Assembly: GCA_947380905.1 (NCBI GenBank)
Contig: CANCSS010000023.1
Location: 1-33,058, forward strand
Direction of reading: 5' to 3'
DNA length: 33,058 bases
Origin: Chitinophagaceae bacterium
GTDB lineage: Bacteria; Bacteroidota; Bacteroidia; Chitinophagales; Chitinophagaceae
The position numbers were made by a program, and so were the translations under genes. The notes under the pieces were generated by a model. That model searched no databases, had not been told where the DNA came from, and saw nothing but the letters and a program-made list of their open reading frames with translations. Shown piece after piece: positions 8,436 to 16,666 of the stretch (positions are counted from its first letter, which is position 1; each line of letters begins with the position of its first letter).

Positions 8436-8453
8436 CAAGGTAAATCAAGCCCC

Positions 8454-9116
8454 ATGGAAAATAAGAGACTGTCATTGTTCACCGTTGTATTAATATTAGG
8501 TATCCCTTTTATTTACGCGACCTACCTCTATCCTGAATTACCCGAAACCATTCCTACCCATTTCAATTTTAAAGGAGAAGCAGACGGATGGGGAACGCGA
8601 GATAGTATTTTTTTAGGGCCAGGCATTATTGCGTTCGCTGGTCTTTTTACTTATTTTCTTTTAGCCAATATAAAAAAATTAGACCCGAAAAAAAATAAGC
8701 AAGTAGCCCCTATTTTTTACCAAAATATGGGCGTGTTAGTGAACTTGTTTTTATCCTGTATTAGTATGGTTATTTTATATGTTACTGCCCATCCTGGATT
8801 CCCGATTGAAAAAATATTATTCCCATTACTTGGATTGGCTTTTGCTGCAACTGGTTGGTATTTTCCTAAATTTAGTCAGAACTATTTTGCAGGATTTAAA
8901 CTACCCTGGACACTCGAAAATGAGAACAATTGGAATGAAACACATAGAGTGGCTGGAAAAATTTGGGTGGTTTGTGGTAGTATTCAAGTAATTGCAGGTA
9001 TCATATTACCCGCCATACCTTCCTTTATCATCTTCTTTGCCAATGTGATTGTGATGGTGGTAGTGCCTACTATTTTTTCCTATAGAATGTTTAAAAATGG
9101 GAACAAGCTTACCTAG
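8454..9116 (+). CDS. DUF1648 / SdpI-family integral membrane protein
   Basis: A 220-residue membrane protein with about six hydrophobic segments (near 9-26, 52-70, 95-115, 118-135, 165-185 and 190-210). The N-terminal part carries the DUF1648 motif PETIPTHFNFKGEADGWG. The C-terminal part, with NENNWNETHRVAGKIW and a final pair of helices, matches the SdpI family. In Bacillus subtilis, SdpI is an immunity and signalling protein against the SdpC toxin, but most homologues are uncharacterised and no toxin gene is seen here. It is transcribed divergently from the deoxyhypusine-synthase-like gene, with 97 bases between the starts. Confidence 0.8.
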   Translation: MENKRLSLFTVVLILGIPFIYATYLYPELPETIPTHFNFKGEADGWGTRDSIFLGPGIIAFAGLFTYFLLANIKKLDPKKNKQVAPIFYQNMGVLVNLFLSCISMVILYVTAHPGFPIEKILFPLLGLAFAATGWYFPKFSQNYFAGFKLPWTLENENNWNETHRVAGKIWVVCGSIQVIAGIILPAIPSFIIFFANVIVMVVVPTIFSYRMFKNGNKLT

Positions 9117-9157
9117 TTAAACAAATAAGTAGCATCTTTGTAGCTAATATTTTATAT

Positions 9158-10297
9158 ATGAAATTAGCTACTAAATACATTCATGCAGGGGCACATCCAG
9201 ATCCAAGTACTGGAGCCATCATGACGCCTATCTATCAAACTTCCACTTATGTGCAGACTGCACCTGGCGTAAATAAAGGATATGAATACGCACGTAGTCA
9301 AAACCCTACAAGGTTTGCTTTAGAAGAAGCATTTGCTGTAATTGAAAATGGAAAATTTGGTTTGGCCTTTGCGAGTGGCGTAGCAGCTACCGATGCGGTC
9401 ATGAGGTTATTGGTACCAGGAGATGAAGTAATTGCAGCACATGATATGTATGGTGGTACTTTTAGATTGTTTTCCAAAGTATATGAAAAGATGGGCATCA
9501 AGTTTGTGTATGTAGATACTTCCCATGCAGAAAATGTAGCCAAAGCAATGACATCAGCAACTAAATTAATTTGGTTAGAAACGCCCACGAATCCTTTGAT
9601 GAATATTAGTGATATAGCAGCCATTTCAACAATAGGTAAGGAACATAAATGCATGGTCTGTGTAGACAATACTTTTGCTTCTCCCTATTTACAAAATCCT
9701 TTAGACTATGGCGCTACTATCGTAATGCATTCTGCCACTAAGTATTTAGGAGGGCACAGTGATGTGATACAAGGATGCTTGGTGATGAATGACCAAATCT
9801 TAAGAGATCAATTGTATTTCATTCAAAAAAGTACAGGAGCTGTGCCAGGACCTCAGGATTGTTTTTTAGTGTTAAGGGGAATTAAAACCTTGCATGTTAG
9901 AATGCAAAGACATTGTGAAAATGGAATCAAAGTAGCCGCTTATTTGCGTCAACATCCAAAAGTAGGAAAAGTATATTGGTGCGGATTTGAAGACCATCCC
10001 AATCATGCCATTGCGAAAAAACAAATGCGAGGATATGGTGGCATGATGAGCTTTACTTTAAAAGAAGATACCTTAGAAGCCGCTACAAAAGTGTTGTCAA
10101 GTACAAAAATATTTTCATTGGCAGAAAGTTTGGGTGGCGTAGAATCTTTAATCAATCATCCAGCCAGCATGACCCATGCATCAATACCACGTGAACAAAG
10201 AATTGCCAATGGATTGTCAGATGGGCTTATTCGTTTAAGCGTAGGCATTGAAGATGCAGATGATTTGATAGCGGATTTAGCTCAAGCCATTGGATAA
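9158..10297 (+). CDS. Cys/Met-metabolism PLP enzyme (cystathionine gamma-synthase / lyase type)
   Basis: A 379-residue PLP-dependent enzyme of the transsulfuration family. The Schiff-base lysine is Lys195 in HSATKYLGGHSD; Asp170 in CVDNTFASP contacts the PLP nitrogen; YEYARSQNPT (Arg46) binds the phosphate of the partner subunit; ASGVAATDAV is the phosphate cradle; and SLGGVESLINHPASMTHAS near the C-terminus binds the substrate carboxylate. It could be cystathionine gamma-synthase (methionine synthesis) or a gamma- or beta-lyase; sequence inspection does not separate them. No methionine or cysteine gene is adjacent. It is coupled to the next gene by a one-base TAATG overlap. A CATCTTTG at 9133-9140 is a 7 of 8 match to a -7 element. 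Confidence 0.9.
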   Translation: MKLATKYIHAGAHPDPSTGAIMTPIYQTSTYVQTAPGVNKGYEYARSQNPTRFALEEAFAVIENGKFGLAFASGVAATDAVMRLLVPGDEVIAAHDMYGGTFRLFSKVYEKMGIKFVYVDTSHAENVAKAMTSATKLIWLETPTNPLMNISDIAAISTIGKEHKCMVCVDNTFASPYLQNPLDYGATIVMHSATKYLGGHSDVIQGCLVMNDQILRDQLYFIQKSTGAVPGPQDCFLVLRGIKTLHVRMQRHCENGIKVAAYLRQHPKVGKVYWCGFEDHPNHAIAKKQMRGYGGMMSFTLKEDTLEAATKVLSSTKIFSLAESLGGVESLINHPASMTHASIPREQRIANGLSDGLIRLSVGIEDADDLIADLAQAIG

Positions 10298-11076
10298 TGA
10301 ATGAGGACCTTCATAAAATGCTAGATCAAAAAGTAAAGCAATACAATCGCATTGAATTTATTGACAAGGATCCCATTTGCATTCCACATTTATATACCCA
10401 ACAACAAGACATCGAAATAGCCGCTTTTTTTGCAGCCATTTTTGCCTGGGGTAATAGAACCACCATCATTAATAAAAGCAAGGAATTGCTGCAAAGAATG
10501 GACCATGCTCCTTATACCTTTTGCACCCAGCATCAAGAAAAAGATCTAAAAAAATTATTGGGTTTTGTACATCGAACATTTAACGATAACGACTTACTAT
10601 ACTGTATCGAATTTTTCAAAAAGCATTACAGCCATCATGCAAGTTTAGAAACTGCATTTTTTGAAACAAAGCAGGAAAAAAATCAATTACATTCGATTGA
10701 AGAAGCACTCATCCATTTTCAGTCCAATTTTTTTTCTTTGGAAGACGCCCCAGCCAGAACCAAAAAACACATTGCTAGTCCGCTGTCAGGTTCTACTTGT
10801 AAAAGGCTCAACATGTTTTTGCGTTGGATGGTGCGAAAAGACAAACAAGGAGTAGATTTTGGTATTTGGAAAAACATATCCCCAGCAAGTTTAATCATGC
10901 CCATAGACGTGCATGTAGCCAGGGTATCTAGGGCATTGGGAATGGTACATCGTACCCAAACTGATTGGCAAACGGCACTTGAATTAACCAATTATTGCCG
11001 AACTTTAGACCCGAAAGATCCTGTTAAATATGACTTTGCCCTTTTTAGTTTGGGCGTGATAGAAAAATTTAATTAA
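10297..11076 (+). CDS. TIGR02757 (DUF2400) family protein of unknown function
   Basis: A 259-residue protein with the family's marks: FAAIFAWGNRTTI in the first third, MFLRWMVRKDKQGVDFGIW, and PIDVHVARVSRALGM followed by the C-terminal RTLDPKDPVKYDFALFSLG. The PxDVHV...RALG pattern resembles the helical region of HhH-GPD DNA glycosylases, so a nucleic-acid role is possible, but the function is not established. It starts inside the TAATG shared with the preceding PLP enzyme gene and is followed 6 bases later by a small gene, so three genes form a tight operon. Length is normal for the family. Confidence 0.82.
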   Translation: MNEDLHKMLDQKVKQYNRIEFIDKDPICIPHLYTQQQDIEIAAFFAAIFAWGNRTTIINKSKELLQRMDHAPYTFCTQHQEKDLKKLLGFVHRTFNDNDLLYCIEFFKKHYSHHASLETAFFETKQEKNQLHSIEEALIHFQSNFFSLEDAPARTKKHIASPLSGSTCKRLNMFLRWMVRKDKQGVDFGIWKNISPASLIMPIDVHVARVSRALGMVHRTQTDWQTALELTNYCRTLDPKDPVKYDFALFSLGVIEKFN

Positions 11077-11081
11077 TACCC

Positions 11082-11363
11082 ATGGACATTCCATTATTGG
11101 CACTCGAAAAATTAAGTACCTCCGATTTAGCATCTATGATCAATGAGTTGATTAAAAATGATTTCTCAAAATTGGTGCAATTGCTTTATCGCATTGATGT
11201 TTCAGAAGCTAAATTAAAAAATATTTTGCAAGCACACCCCAATGAAGATGCAGGAAAATTAATTGCTGAAGTAGTGGTAGAAAGATTGGCCGCCACTAAA
11301 AAAGCTAGAGAAAGTTTTACCTCGAACATTCCAACCATCGAAGACGATGCAGAAAAGCTATAA
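11082..11363 (+). CDS. Small helical hypothetical protein
   Basis: A 93-residue acidic protein I do not recognise. It reads as mostly helical: LALEKLSTSDLASMINELIKN at the start, a second helix around KLVQLLYRIDVSEAKLKNIL, and a charged stretch AEVVVERLAATKKARESF before a disordered acidic tail. There is no signal peptide, membrane segment or cysteine. The ATG lies 6 bases after the TIGR02757 stop, so translation is probably coupled. Codon use resembles its neighbours, which supports it as a real gene. The pattern suits a small adaptor or regulator, but no function can be assigned. Confidence 0.7.
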   Translation: MDIPLLALEKLSTSDLASMINELIKNDFSKLVQLLYRIDVSEAKLKNILQAHPNEDAGKLIAEVVVERLAATKKARESFTSNIPTIEDDAEKL

Positions 11364-11380
11364 AATAAACAATTCGTGTT

Positions 11381-12079
11381 TTATACGTCCCCTAATTGCG
11401 GGCGCATTACTATATCTTCCACCACCGCTTGTGAGCTTAGATGCGCAGCAGCAAAAATCATTTTAGCAATATCAGCCGACTCCATAATTCTACTTTCCTC
11501 AATGCCAGATCCAGCCCAACTATTGGTATAAGTAGCTCCAGGGCAAACCGCCGTTACTTTAATGCCTTTGTTTTGCAATTCCAATCTTAAGTTTTTTGAA
11601 AAGCCCAGTAATGCAAATTTGCTGATGCTATAGGCGCCTCCCTGTGCATAGGCTTGTAAAGAAGCAATGGAACAAATATTAAAAATATGTCCAGTTTTAG
11701 CAAGAAGCATTTTGGGCAATAAGGCACGTGTAGTATGATAGGCAGAAAATAAATTGGTGGCCAATTGCGCTTCTAAATTTCCTTCTTCTTCATCGGCAAT
11801 ATTTCCTGGTGAAAAATGACCAGCATTATTGATTAAAATACTGGGTGTACCCAAACCAAGACACCAATTGGCAAAATCAACGCATCCTTCTTTATTGGAT
11901 AAGTTGGCCGGCATAAAATGGATCCTTGCCTGAGGATACTTTGCTTGTAAGCTTGCACTGGCTTTTTGAATGTTTTCGGGTGTTTTGCTACACAACAATA
12001 AAGTGTATCCTTCTTTGGCAAATAACTCTGCCACTGCATAGCCTATTCCTTGAGAAGCCCCTGTGATAACAACATTCAT
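11381..12079 (-). CDS. Short-chain dehydrogenase/reductase
   Basis: A 232-residue NAD(P)-dependent oxidoreductase of the classical SDR type. The cofactor motif TGASQGIG starts at residue 7, LINNAGHF provides the NNAG motif, the catalytic Ser is in ICSIASLQA, and the YxxxK pair is YSISK. The PG motif is CPGATYT. It most resembles 3-oxoacyl-ACP-reductase-like or sepiapterin-reductase-like SDRs, but the substrate cannot be read. It faces the preceding operon tail-to-tail (17 bases apart, no hairpin seen) and is divergent from the HAD gene, with 81 bases between the starts. Confidence 0.9.
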   Translation of the reverse strand: MNVVITGASQGIGYAVAELFAKEGYTLLLCSKTPENIQKASASLQAKYPQARIHFMPANLSNKEGCVDFANWCLGLGTPSILINNAGHFSPGNIADEEEGNLEAQLATNLFSAYHTTRALLPKMLLAKTGHIFNICSIASLQAYAQGGAYSISKFALLGFSKNLRLELQNKGIKVTAVCPGATYTNSWAGSGIEESRIMESADIAKMIFAAAHLSSQAVVEDIVMRPQLGDV

Positions 12080-12160
12080 AATTATATTTTTTAGATACTA
12101 GCTATAAAAGATAAAGATAGGAATCAAAATTGTAAATTCGCCTAATACAATTAGCGATTG

Positions 12161-12856
12161 ATGCCCTACAAAGACTTGTTTTTTGACCTTGACCATACTA
12201 TTTGGGATTTTGAATTAAATTCAAAGGAGACCTTATGGGACTTACATCTTAAATACGAGTTGGAAGCAAAAGGCATTCATGATTTTGATGTTTTTTATAG
12301 CCAATACAGCGTGCACAACCACAGATTATGGGATCGATATACTAAAGGCTTTATAAAACAAGAAGAATTGAGATGGAAACGTATTTATTTAAGTTTACTA
12401 GATTATAAAATTGCAGACGAGGCCTTAGCTAAAGAAATGTCTCACGATTATTTAGACATCCTCCCTACTAAAAAAAATCTATTTCCTTATACCATTGAAA
12501 TATTAGAATACTTAAAGCGCAAAGCGTATAAAATGCACTTAATTACCAATGGTTTTGAATCGGTACAGTTTAAAAAAATTGAAAACTCCAAGCTGTCGCC
12601 CTATTTTATAGAAGTCATTACCTCCGAAGCAAGCAATAGTTTAAAACCGAATAAAGAAATTTTTGAGTACGCTTTGGCAAAGTCAAATGCAAGTGTAGAA
12701 CAAAGTATTATGATTGGAGACAATGAAAGTGCAGATATTCAAGGCGCCATCAATGCTGGTATGGATTCGGTGTTTGTAAACCATTTACAAGTCACACCCA
12801 CCGTGCCCGCCACTTACACCATTACCCACTTGAAAGCGTTAGAGCAAATTTTATAA
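12161..12856 (+). CDS. YjjG-type HAD nucleotidase
   Basis: A 231-residue HAD-superfamily hydrolase. Motif I is FFDLDHT (nucleophile Asp9, acid Asp11), motif II is LITNGF, the lysine of motif III lies in LKPNKEIFEYAL, and motif IV is IGDNESADIQGA. The long helical cap after motif I and the NGFESVQFKKIENS segment match YjjG, which removes phosphate from noncanonical pyrimidine nucleotides and so cleans the nucleotide pool. I prefer ATG 12161; a TTG just before it would add one residue. It stands alone between two minus-strand groups, with its 3' end 18 bases from psd. Confidence 0.88.
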   Translation: MPYKDLFFDLDHTIWDFELNSKETLWDLHLKYELEAKGIHDFDVFYSQYSVHNHRLWDRYTKGFIKQEELRWKRIYLSLLDYKIADEALAKEMSHDYLDILPTKKNLFPYTIEILEYLKRKAYKMHLITNGFESVQFKKIENSKLSPYFIEVITSEASNSLKPNKEIFEYALAKSNASVEQSIMIGDNESADIQGAINAGMDSVFVNHLQVTPTVPATYTITHLKALEQIL

Positions 12857-12874
12857 GGAAATAAAGTAGCTGAA

Positions 12875-13531
12875 TTACCAAGAAGCAAGTACCGTAACAC
12901 CCCCTTTTACGGTATCTCCAATTTTAGCATGAATGGTAGCATTCACTGGCAATAATAAATCTACTCTACTGCCAAATTTTATAAATCCATATTCTGCTCC
13001 TTGTTTTAAGGCATCGCCCACATGGGTATAATTACAAATTCTTCTAGCCAAAGCTCCTGCTATTTGTTTGCATAAAATAGTTCCTTTGCTATTTTCAATT
13101 ACCACTGACCATCTTTCATTGTCGGTGGATGATTTTGGATGCCAGGCCACCAGGTATTTACCAGGATGGTATTTATTGTATACAATATTTCCAGTCACAG
13201 GTACTCTATTCACATGCACATTCGCAGGGCTCATAAACACACTTAACTGAATTCTTTTTTCCGAATAATATTCATCTGGTTGCACTTCCTCAATCACCAC
13301 TACCTTGCCATCAGCAGGGGCAATAATAGCCGCATCATTGATCGTAAGAACTCTATTAGGCATTCTAAAGAAAGAAACGATAAATAAGAAAAAAGCGATG
13401 GTAATGATAAAAACCAACCAAGCAGCCACTGCGCTCAATGGAAATACGTAAGAGAAATTTGCAATATTCAATACGCCAACAAATAAAGCTATAATAGAAA
13501 TAGTTGCAACCCCTTCTTTATGTATGGTCAT
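12875..13531 (-). CDS. psd: Phosphatidylserine decarboxylase proenzyme, short type
   Basis: A 218-residue precursor that decarboxylates phosphatidylserine to phosphatidylethanolamine at the inner membrane. Two hydrophobic segments (about 8-30 and 33-54) anchor it. The core shows IIAPADGKVV, FMSPANVHVNRVPVTG with the catalytic His region, and KFGSRVDL, where self-cleavage between Gly187 and Ser188 would make the pyruvoyl group. This is the short archaeal/Bacteroidota type, not the longer E. coli type with LGST. It is the last gene of the minus-strand set that contains cdsA, 30 bases after it. The usual partner pssA is not in the window. Confidence 0.9.
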   Translation of the reverse strand: MTIHKEGVATISIIALFVGVLNIANFSYVFPLSAVAAWLVFIITIAFFLFIVSFFRMPNRVLTINDAAIIAPADGKVVVIEEVQPDEYYSEKRIQLSVFMSPANVHVNRVPVTGNIVYNKYHPGKYLVAWHPKSSTDNERWSVVIENSKGTILCKQIAGALARRICNYTHVGDALKQGAEYGFIKFGSRVDLLLPVNATIHAKIGDTVKGGVTVLASW

Positions 13532-13561
13532 GGTGTCAATTTAAAAGCAAAGGTAAATCAT

Positions 13562-14422
13562 CTAAAACAATAATTGCAGAATTAACCAGACAAAAGGGCT
13601 GGCCAATAAGATAGAATCAAATCTATCTAGAAAGCCACCATGGCCTGGCATCATCTTCCCGCTGTCTTTTACTTGGGCCAATCGCTTCAATTTACTTTGT
13701 AATAAATCTCCAAAAGTGCCTGCAATGGCAGCTGTAACACTGATCATTAAAATGTATTTTTCTTGAATGGGAAGATACATGCCCATTATTTTAGACACAA
13801 ATAAAACAGCAATAAATACACCGGCAATGGTCCCTTCCCATGTTTTATTTGGCGAAATAGACGATAAAGGCTTTTTACCAATCAGAGAACCTACCAAATA
13901 AGCCAACGTATCATTGACCCAAATGGTGGCCACTAAAATGAGTGGAATAGAAAAACCCCAATCGCCAATAAAAGTACTTGACATTATTTTCTTTAATTGA
14001 AAAAACAATGCTAAACTCAATGAGATGTATATAAGACCCGCCATGGACAAGGCCCAATTTTGCAATTTAAATTTTTTAGTGGCTATGTCTGAAATCAACA
14101 TCGCACCCAACACAAAAGGCAAACACCAGTTGGCTATGGTTGGTAATCCAATGTCATTTATTGAAATATCAACCGACCCAAATCTTATCATCACTAAAGT
14201 ACCCAACAACAATAGTCCATATTTATGCAAAGAGGAAATAGAAGCATAACTAACTTTTATTAAAGCAACCAATTTCTGATATTCATACAAACAGCCCAAT
14301 TGAATCACAAAAAATAAAGCGAAAAAAGACCACTTATTCCAAAATAAACCACCTACCATAAGGCCTGCAAAAACAATCGCAGAAAGGGCTCTTACTCTAA
14401 AAACTTTAAAATCAAATGACAT
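13562..14422 (-). CDS. cdsA: Phosphatidate cytidylyltransferase
   Basis: CdsA makes CDP-diacylglycerol from CTP and phosphatidic acid, the entry to all phospholipids. The 286-residue protein has about eight membrane segments and the complete C-terminal signature: SKLKRLAQVKD then GHGGFLDRFDS, with the metal-binding Asp residues. The segment WVNDTLAYLVGSLIGKKPL and SPNKTWEGTIAG, typical of the family, is also present. It is followed by psd in the same direction, so enzymes for phosphatidylethanolamine synthesis are cotranscribed, and preceded by a DUF2007 gene and a CPBP protease gene. Confidence 0.95.
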   Translation of the reverse strand: MSFDFKVFRVRALSAIVFAGLMVGGLFWNKWSFFALFFVIQLGCLYEYQKLVALIKVSYASISSLHKYGLLLLGTLVMIRFGSVDISINDIGLPTIANWCLPFVLGAMLISDIATKKFKLQNWALSMAGLIYISLSLALFFQLKKIMSSTFIGDWGFSIPLILVATIWVNDTLAYLVGSLIGKKPLSSISPNKTWEGTIAGVFIAVLFVSKIMGMYLPIQEKYILMISVTAAIAGTFGDLLQSKLKRLAQVKDSGKMMPGHGGFLDRFDSILLASPFVWLILQLLF

Positions 14423-14452
14423 ATTGTTAAAAATTTAAAATGGAAAATAAAA

Positions 14453-14671
14453 TTAGTTGTTTGTACTACTTAACTCAAGCGTATTGATGAGCTGTAAAGA
14501 GGACTCGTATAAATTAGCAGGCACATATACTTCAACTTCTCCTAAAAAAACATAGGAAGAATCTTTTTTATTCATGGACTTCGCTGGAATATCATTTTCA
14601 TTCAATATCCCCACTACCATGGATGCCAGTGCTAATTGTTGGCTACTAAAAACTTTTTTCCAATCCTGCAT
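14453..14671 (-). CDS. DUF2007-domain small protein (putative signal-transducing family)
   Basis: A 72-residue protein that starts at ATG 14671, inside the end of the CPBP gene (26-base overlap); a longer reading from 14698 is possible but less likely. It has the DUF2007 pattern: QDWKKVFSSQQLALASMVVGILNENDIPAKSMNKK, with the repeated pattern of helix and strand, then VEVYVPANLYESSLQLI. The family is a small ferredoxin-like fold sometimes called a putative prokaryotic signal-transducing protein; its function is unknown. The overlap suggests coupled translation with the CPBP protein, and cdsA follows 30 bases later. Confidence 0.75.
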   Translation of the reverse strand: MQDWKKVFSSQQLALASMVVGILNENDIPAKSMNKKDSSYVFLGEVEVYVPANLYESSLQLINTLELSSTNN

Positions 14672-15563
14672 GCTTGCTATTTTTTTGCAATTTAACAAAT
14701 AAAAGATAAATAGTTACCAACGCAATCAATCCCCAATAGACAGGTAAATTTTCATCCATGGCTTTTTCAACACGGGCTGGATCATTTCTGACAACATACA
14801 AAGTAACAATAGCAATACCATTGTTCATAAAATGAAGCAAGATGGGCAACCAAATGGTTTTAGTAAACTCATAGATGAAACCTAATAATATACCCAAGGC
14901 CATGCGAGATAAAAATCCATAATAAGAAAAGTGGATGGCACTAAAAAACAAAGCGGTAATTAAAATGGCTACAATGGGCTTGCCTGTCCAATCGGATACT
15001 ATTTTTTGAAGGGCTCCTCTAAAATACAATTCTTCTACAATGGCGGGAATAATGGCTACAGCCAACAAAGCATATAATACATCTAACATGGAATGCATCT
15101 GCGTCATAGACACCAAAGCTTTTTTATACTGTGCTTCTAACCCATCAGCCCAATTTTTAAAAGAAGCACCAATGGGTATTTTTTCTGTGAGCGTTCCTAA
15201 AGCCCCACTTAATACCAAGCCAGCCAATGCCAACAGCAGAACCAAACCTACTTGATGAAAAGTTTTAACAGGAAAAAATCCCATATTTTGTTTCCAATTT
15301 CCTTGGGTAACAAAAGCAACTGCAATACTTGGCAATCCAAAAGCAATGATAGATGCCAGTGCATTGGCAAATTGAGCAGTAGTAGCATATGCTGGGTCGA
15401 GGATTATTTTCTGTATGTCATTGATGCCAATATGAAGCATGGCTGCTACCAAGGAAAAACTAATCAAAGCACCTAAAATTAGACTGATACCAGTGACCCC
15501 TAAAAAAAGGGCAAAACGCATGGGTGGTGTCATATTTAAAAGGCTTCTTTGATTGGTTTCCAT
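14646..15563 (-). CDS. CPBP-family intramembrane glutamic endopeptidase
   Basis: A 305-residue membrane protein of the Rce1-like (CAAX protease and bacteriocin-processing) family with about eight hydrophobic segments. All three motifs are present: EELYFR (Glu-Glu-x3-Arg), FFSAIHFSYYGF (Phe-x3-His) and LLHFMNN (His-x3-Asn). It should cleave substrates within the membrane; bacterial targets are mostly unknown. It is the first gene of the minus-strand set leading into DUF2007, cdsA and psd, which hints at an envelope role. The start is divergent from dusB, with 62 bases between them. Confidence 0.9.
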   Translation of the reverse strand: METNQRSLLNMTPPMRFALFLGVTGISLILGALISFSLVAAMLHIGINDIQKIILDPAYATTAQFANALASIIAFGLPSIAVAFVTQGNWKQNMGFFPVKTFHQVGLVLLLALAGLVLSGALGTLTEKIPIGASFKNWADGLEAQYKKALVSMTQMHSMLDVLYALLAVAIIPAIVEELYFRGALQKIVSDWTGKPIVAILITALFFSAIHFSYYGFLSRMALGILLGFIYEFTKTIWLPILLHFMNNGIAIVTLYVVRNDPARVEKAMDENLPVYWGLIALVTIYLLFVKLQKNSKHAGLEKSF

Positions 15564-15581
15564 CTAAATGCAATTAATTGG

Positions 15582-15589
15582 TACATTTG
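15582..15589 (+). promoter_or_regulatory. Putative -7 element TACATTTG of dusB
   Basis: Exact TAnnTTTG match 36 bases upstream of ATG 15626, in the 62-base divergent gap shared with the CPBP gene. A TTGG lies about 25 bases upstream, slightly far for a -33 box. Confidence 0.45.
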
Positions 15590-15625
15590 CAACCGTATCG
15601 GTTAGATGCAAGATAATGAATTCAT

Positions 15626-16666
15626 ATGGTTTCTATAGGTCCTATTCAATTGCCCAATTTCCCTTTATTACTTGCTCCAATGGAGGATGTAAGTGATCCG
15701 CCCTTTAGAGCGGTGTGTAAGGAAAATGGAGCCGATCTCATGTATACTGAATTTATCAGCAGTGAAGGGCTCATTAGGGATGCGATTAAGAGTAGACAAA
15801 AACTAGACATATTCGATTATGAGCGTCCCATAGGCATTCAAATATTTGGAGGAGATGAAGAAGCCATGGCACTTTGCACTAAAATTGTAGACACCGTAAA
15901 CCCAGATTTAATTGATATCAATTTTGGATGTCCAGTAAAAAAAGTAGTAACAAAGGGTGCTGGCGCAGGGGTATTAAGAGATTTGGATTTGATGGTTCGC
16001 TTAACAGAAGCCGTTGTTAAAAGTACCAACCTACCGGTAACAGTAAAAACAAGATTGGGTTGGGATGATGGATCCAAAAATATTCATGAAGTAGCCTTAC
16101 GTTTACAAGATGTAGGCATCAAAGCATTGGCCATTCATGGACGTACACGAACACAAATGTACAAAGGTGAAGCCGATTGGACTTTGATTGGAGAAATAAA
16201 AAATGATCCACGCATTCATATTCCCATTTTTGGAAACGGAGATATCAATTCTCCAGAAAAAGCATTGGAATATAAAAACAAATACGGTGTAGATGGCATC
16301 ATGATTGGACGCGCTGCCATTGGTTATCCTTGGATATTTAGAGAAATAAAACATTTCGTGGAAACAGGAGAACGAAGAGCCGATCCTACCATTGAAGAAA
16401 GAGTGGAAGTGGCCAGAAAACATTTAATAAAATCCATGGAATGGAAAGGACCCATTGCAGGCATCAATGAAATGAGAAGACACTATGCCAATTATTTAAG
16501 AGGGCTGCCCAATATCAAAGAGTATAGAAATAAACTAGTACGCATTACAGAACAAAAAGAAATTGAAGCAGTACTAGATGAGATCAAAGAAAAATACAAA
16601 GACATCCTTATTGAATCAGGTAAAATAGTGTTGGAAAATTACCACGAGCACTGCCCTATTAATTAA
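15626..16666 (+). CDS. dusB: tRNA-dihydrouridine synthase, DusB type
   Basis: An FMN-dependent enzyme that reduces uridines in the tRNA D-loop. The 346-residue protein has the complete pattern: LLLAPMEDVSDPPFR at the FMN site, INFGCPVKKVVTKGAG with the catalytic Cys102, TVKTRLGWDD, IHGRTRTQMYKGEADW, and GNGDINSPEKAL followed by GIMIGRAAIGYPWIF for phosphate binding. A C-terminal helical domain follows. The stop is inside the end of the minus-strand glutathione peroxidase gene (8-base tail-to-tail overlap). Bacteroidota usually have a single DusB-like Dus, which supports the symbol. Confidence 0.93.
   Translation: MVSIGPIQLPNFPLLLAPMEDVSDPPFRAVCKENGADLMYTEFISSEGLIRDAIKSRQKLDIFDYERPIGIQIFGGDEEAMALCTKIVDTVNPDLIDINFGCPVKKVVTKGAGAGVLRDLDLMVRLTEAVVKSTNLPVTVKTRLGWDDGSKNIHEVALRLQDVGIKALAIHGRTRTQMYKGEADWTLIGEIKNDPRIHIPIFGNGDINSPEKALEYKNKYGVDGIMIGRAAIGYPWIFREIKHFVETGERRADPTIEERVEVARKHLIKSMEWKGPIAGINEMRRHYANYLRGLPNIKEYRNKLVRITEQKEIEAVLDEIKEKYKDILIESGKIVLENYHEHCPIN

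Noticed and set aside
8357..8482. Longer N-terminus for the deoxyhypusine-synthase-like protein
   Set aside because: The extra 42 residues are unlike the family, and the region holds the likely promoter and the divergent start of the next gene.
8454..9116. Toxin-immunity pair based on the SdpI-family protein
   Set aside because: No SdpC-like toxin, SdpAB or SdpR gene is nearby; the SdpI fold alone does not show immunity function.
9298..9669. Minus-strand open frame of 123 codons inside the Cys/Met PLP enzyme gene
   Set aside because: Antisense to a clearly coding, catalytically complete gene; its product has no recognisable features. Other antisense frames, such as 2174-2488 and 16103-16423, were rejected likewise.
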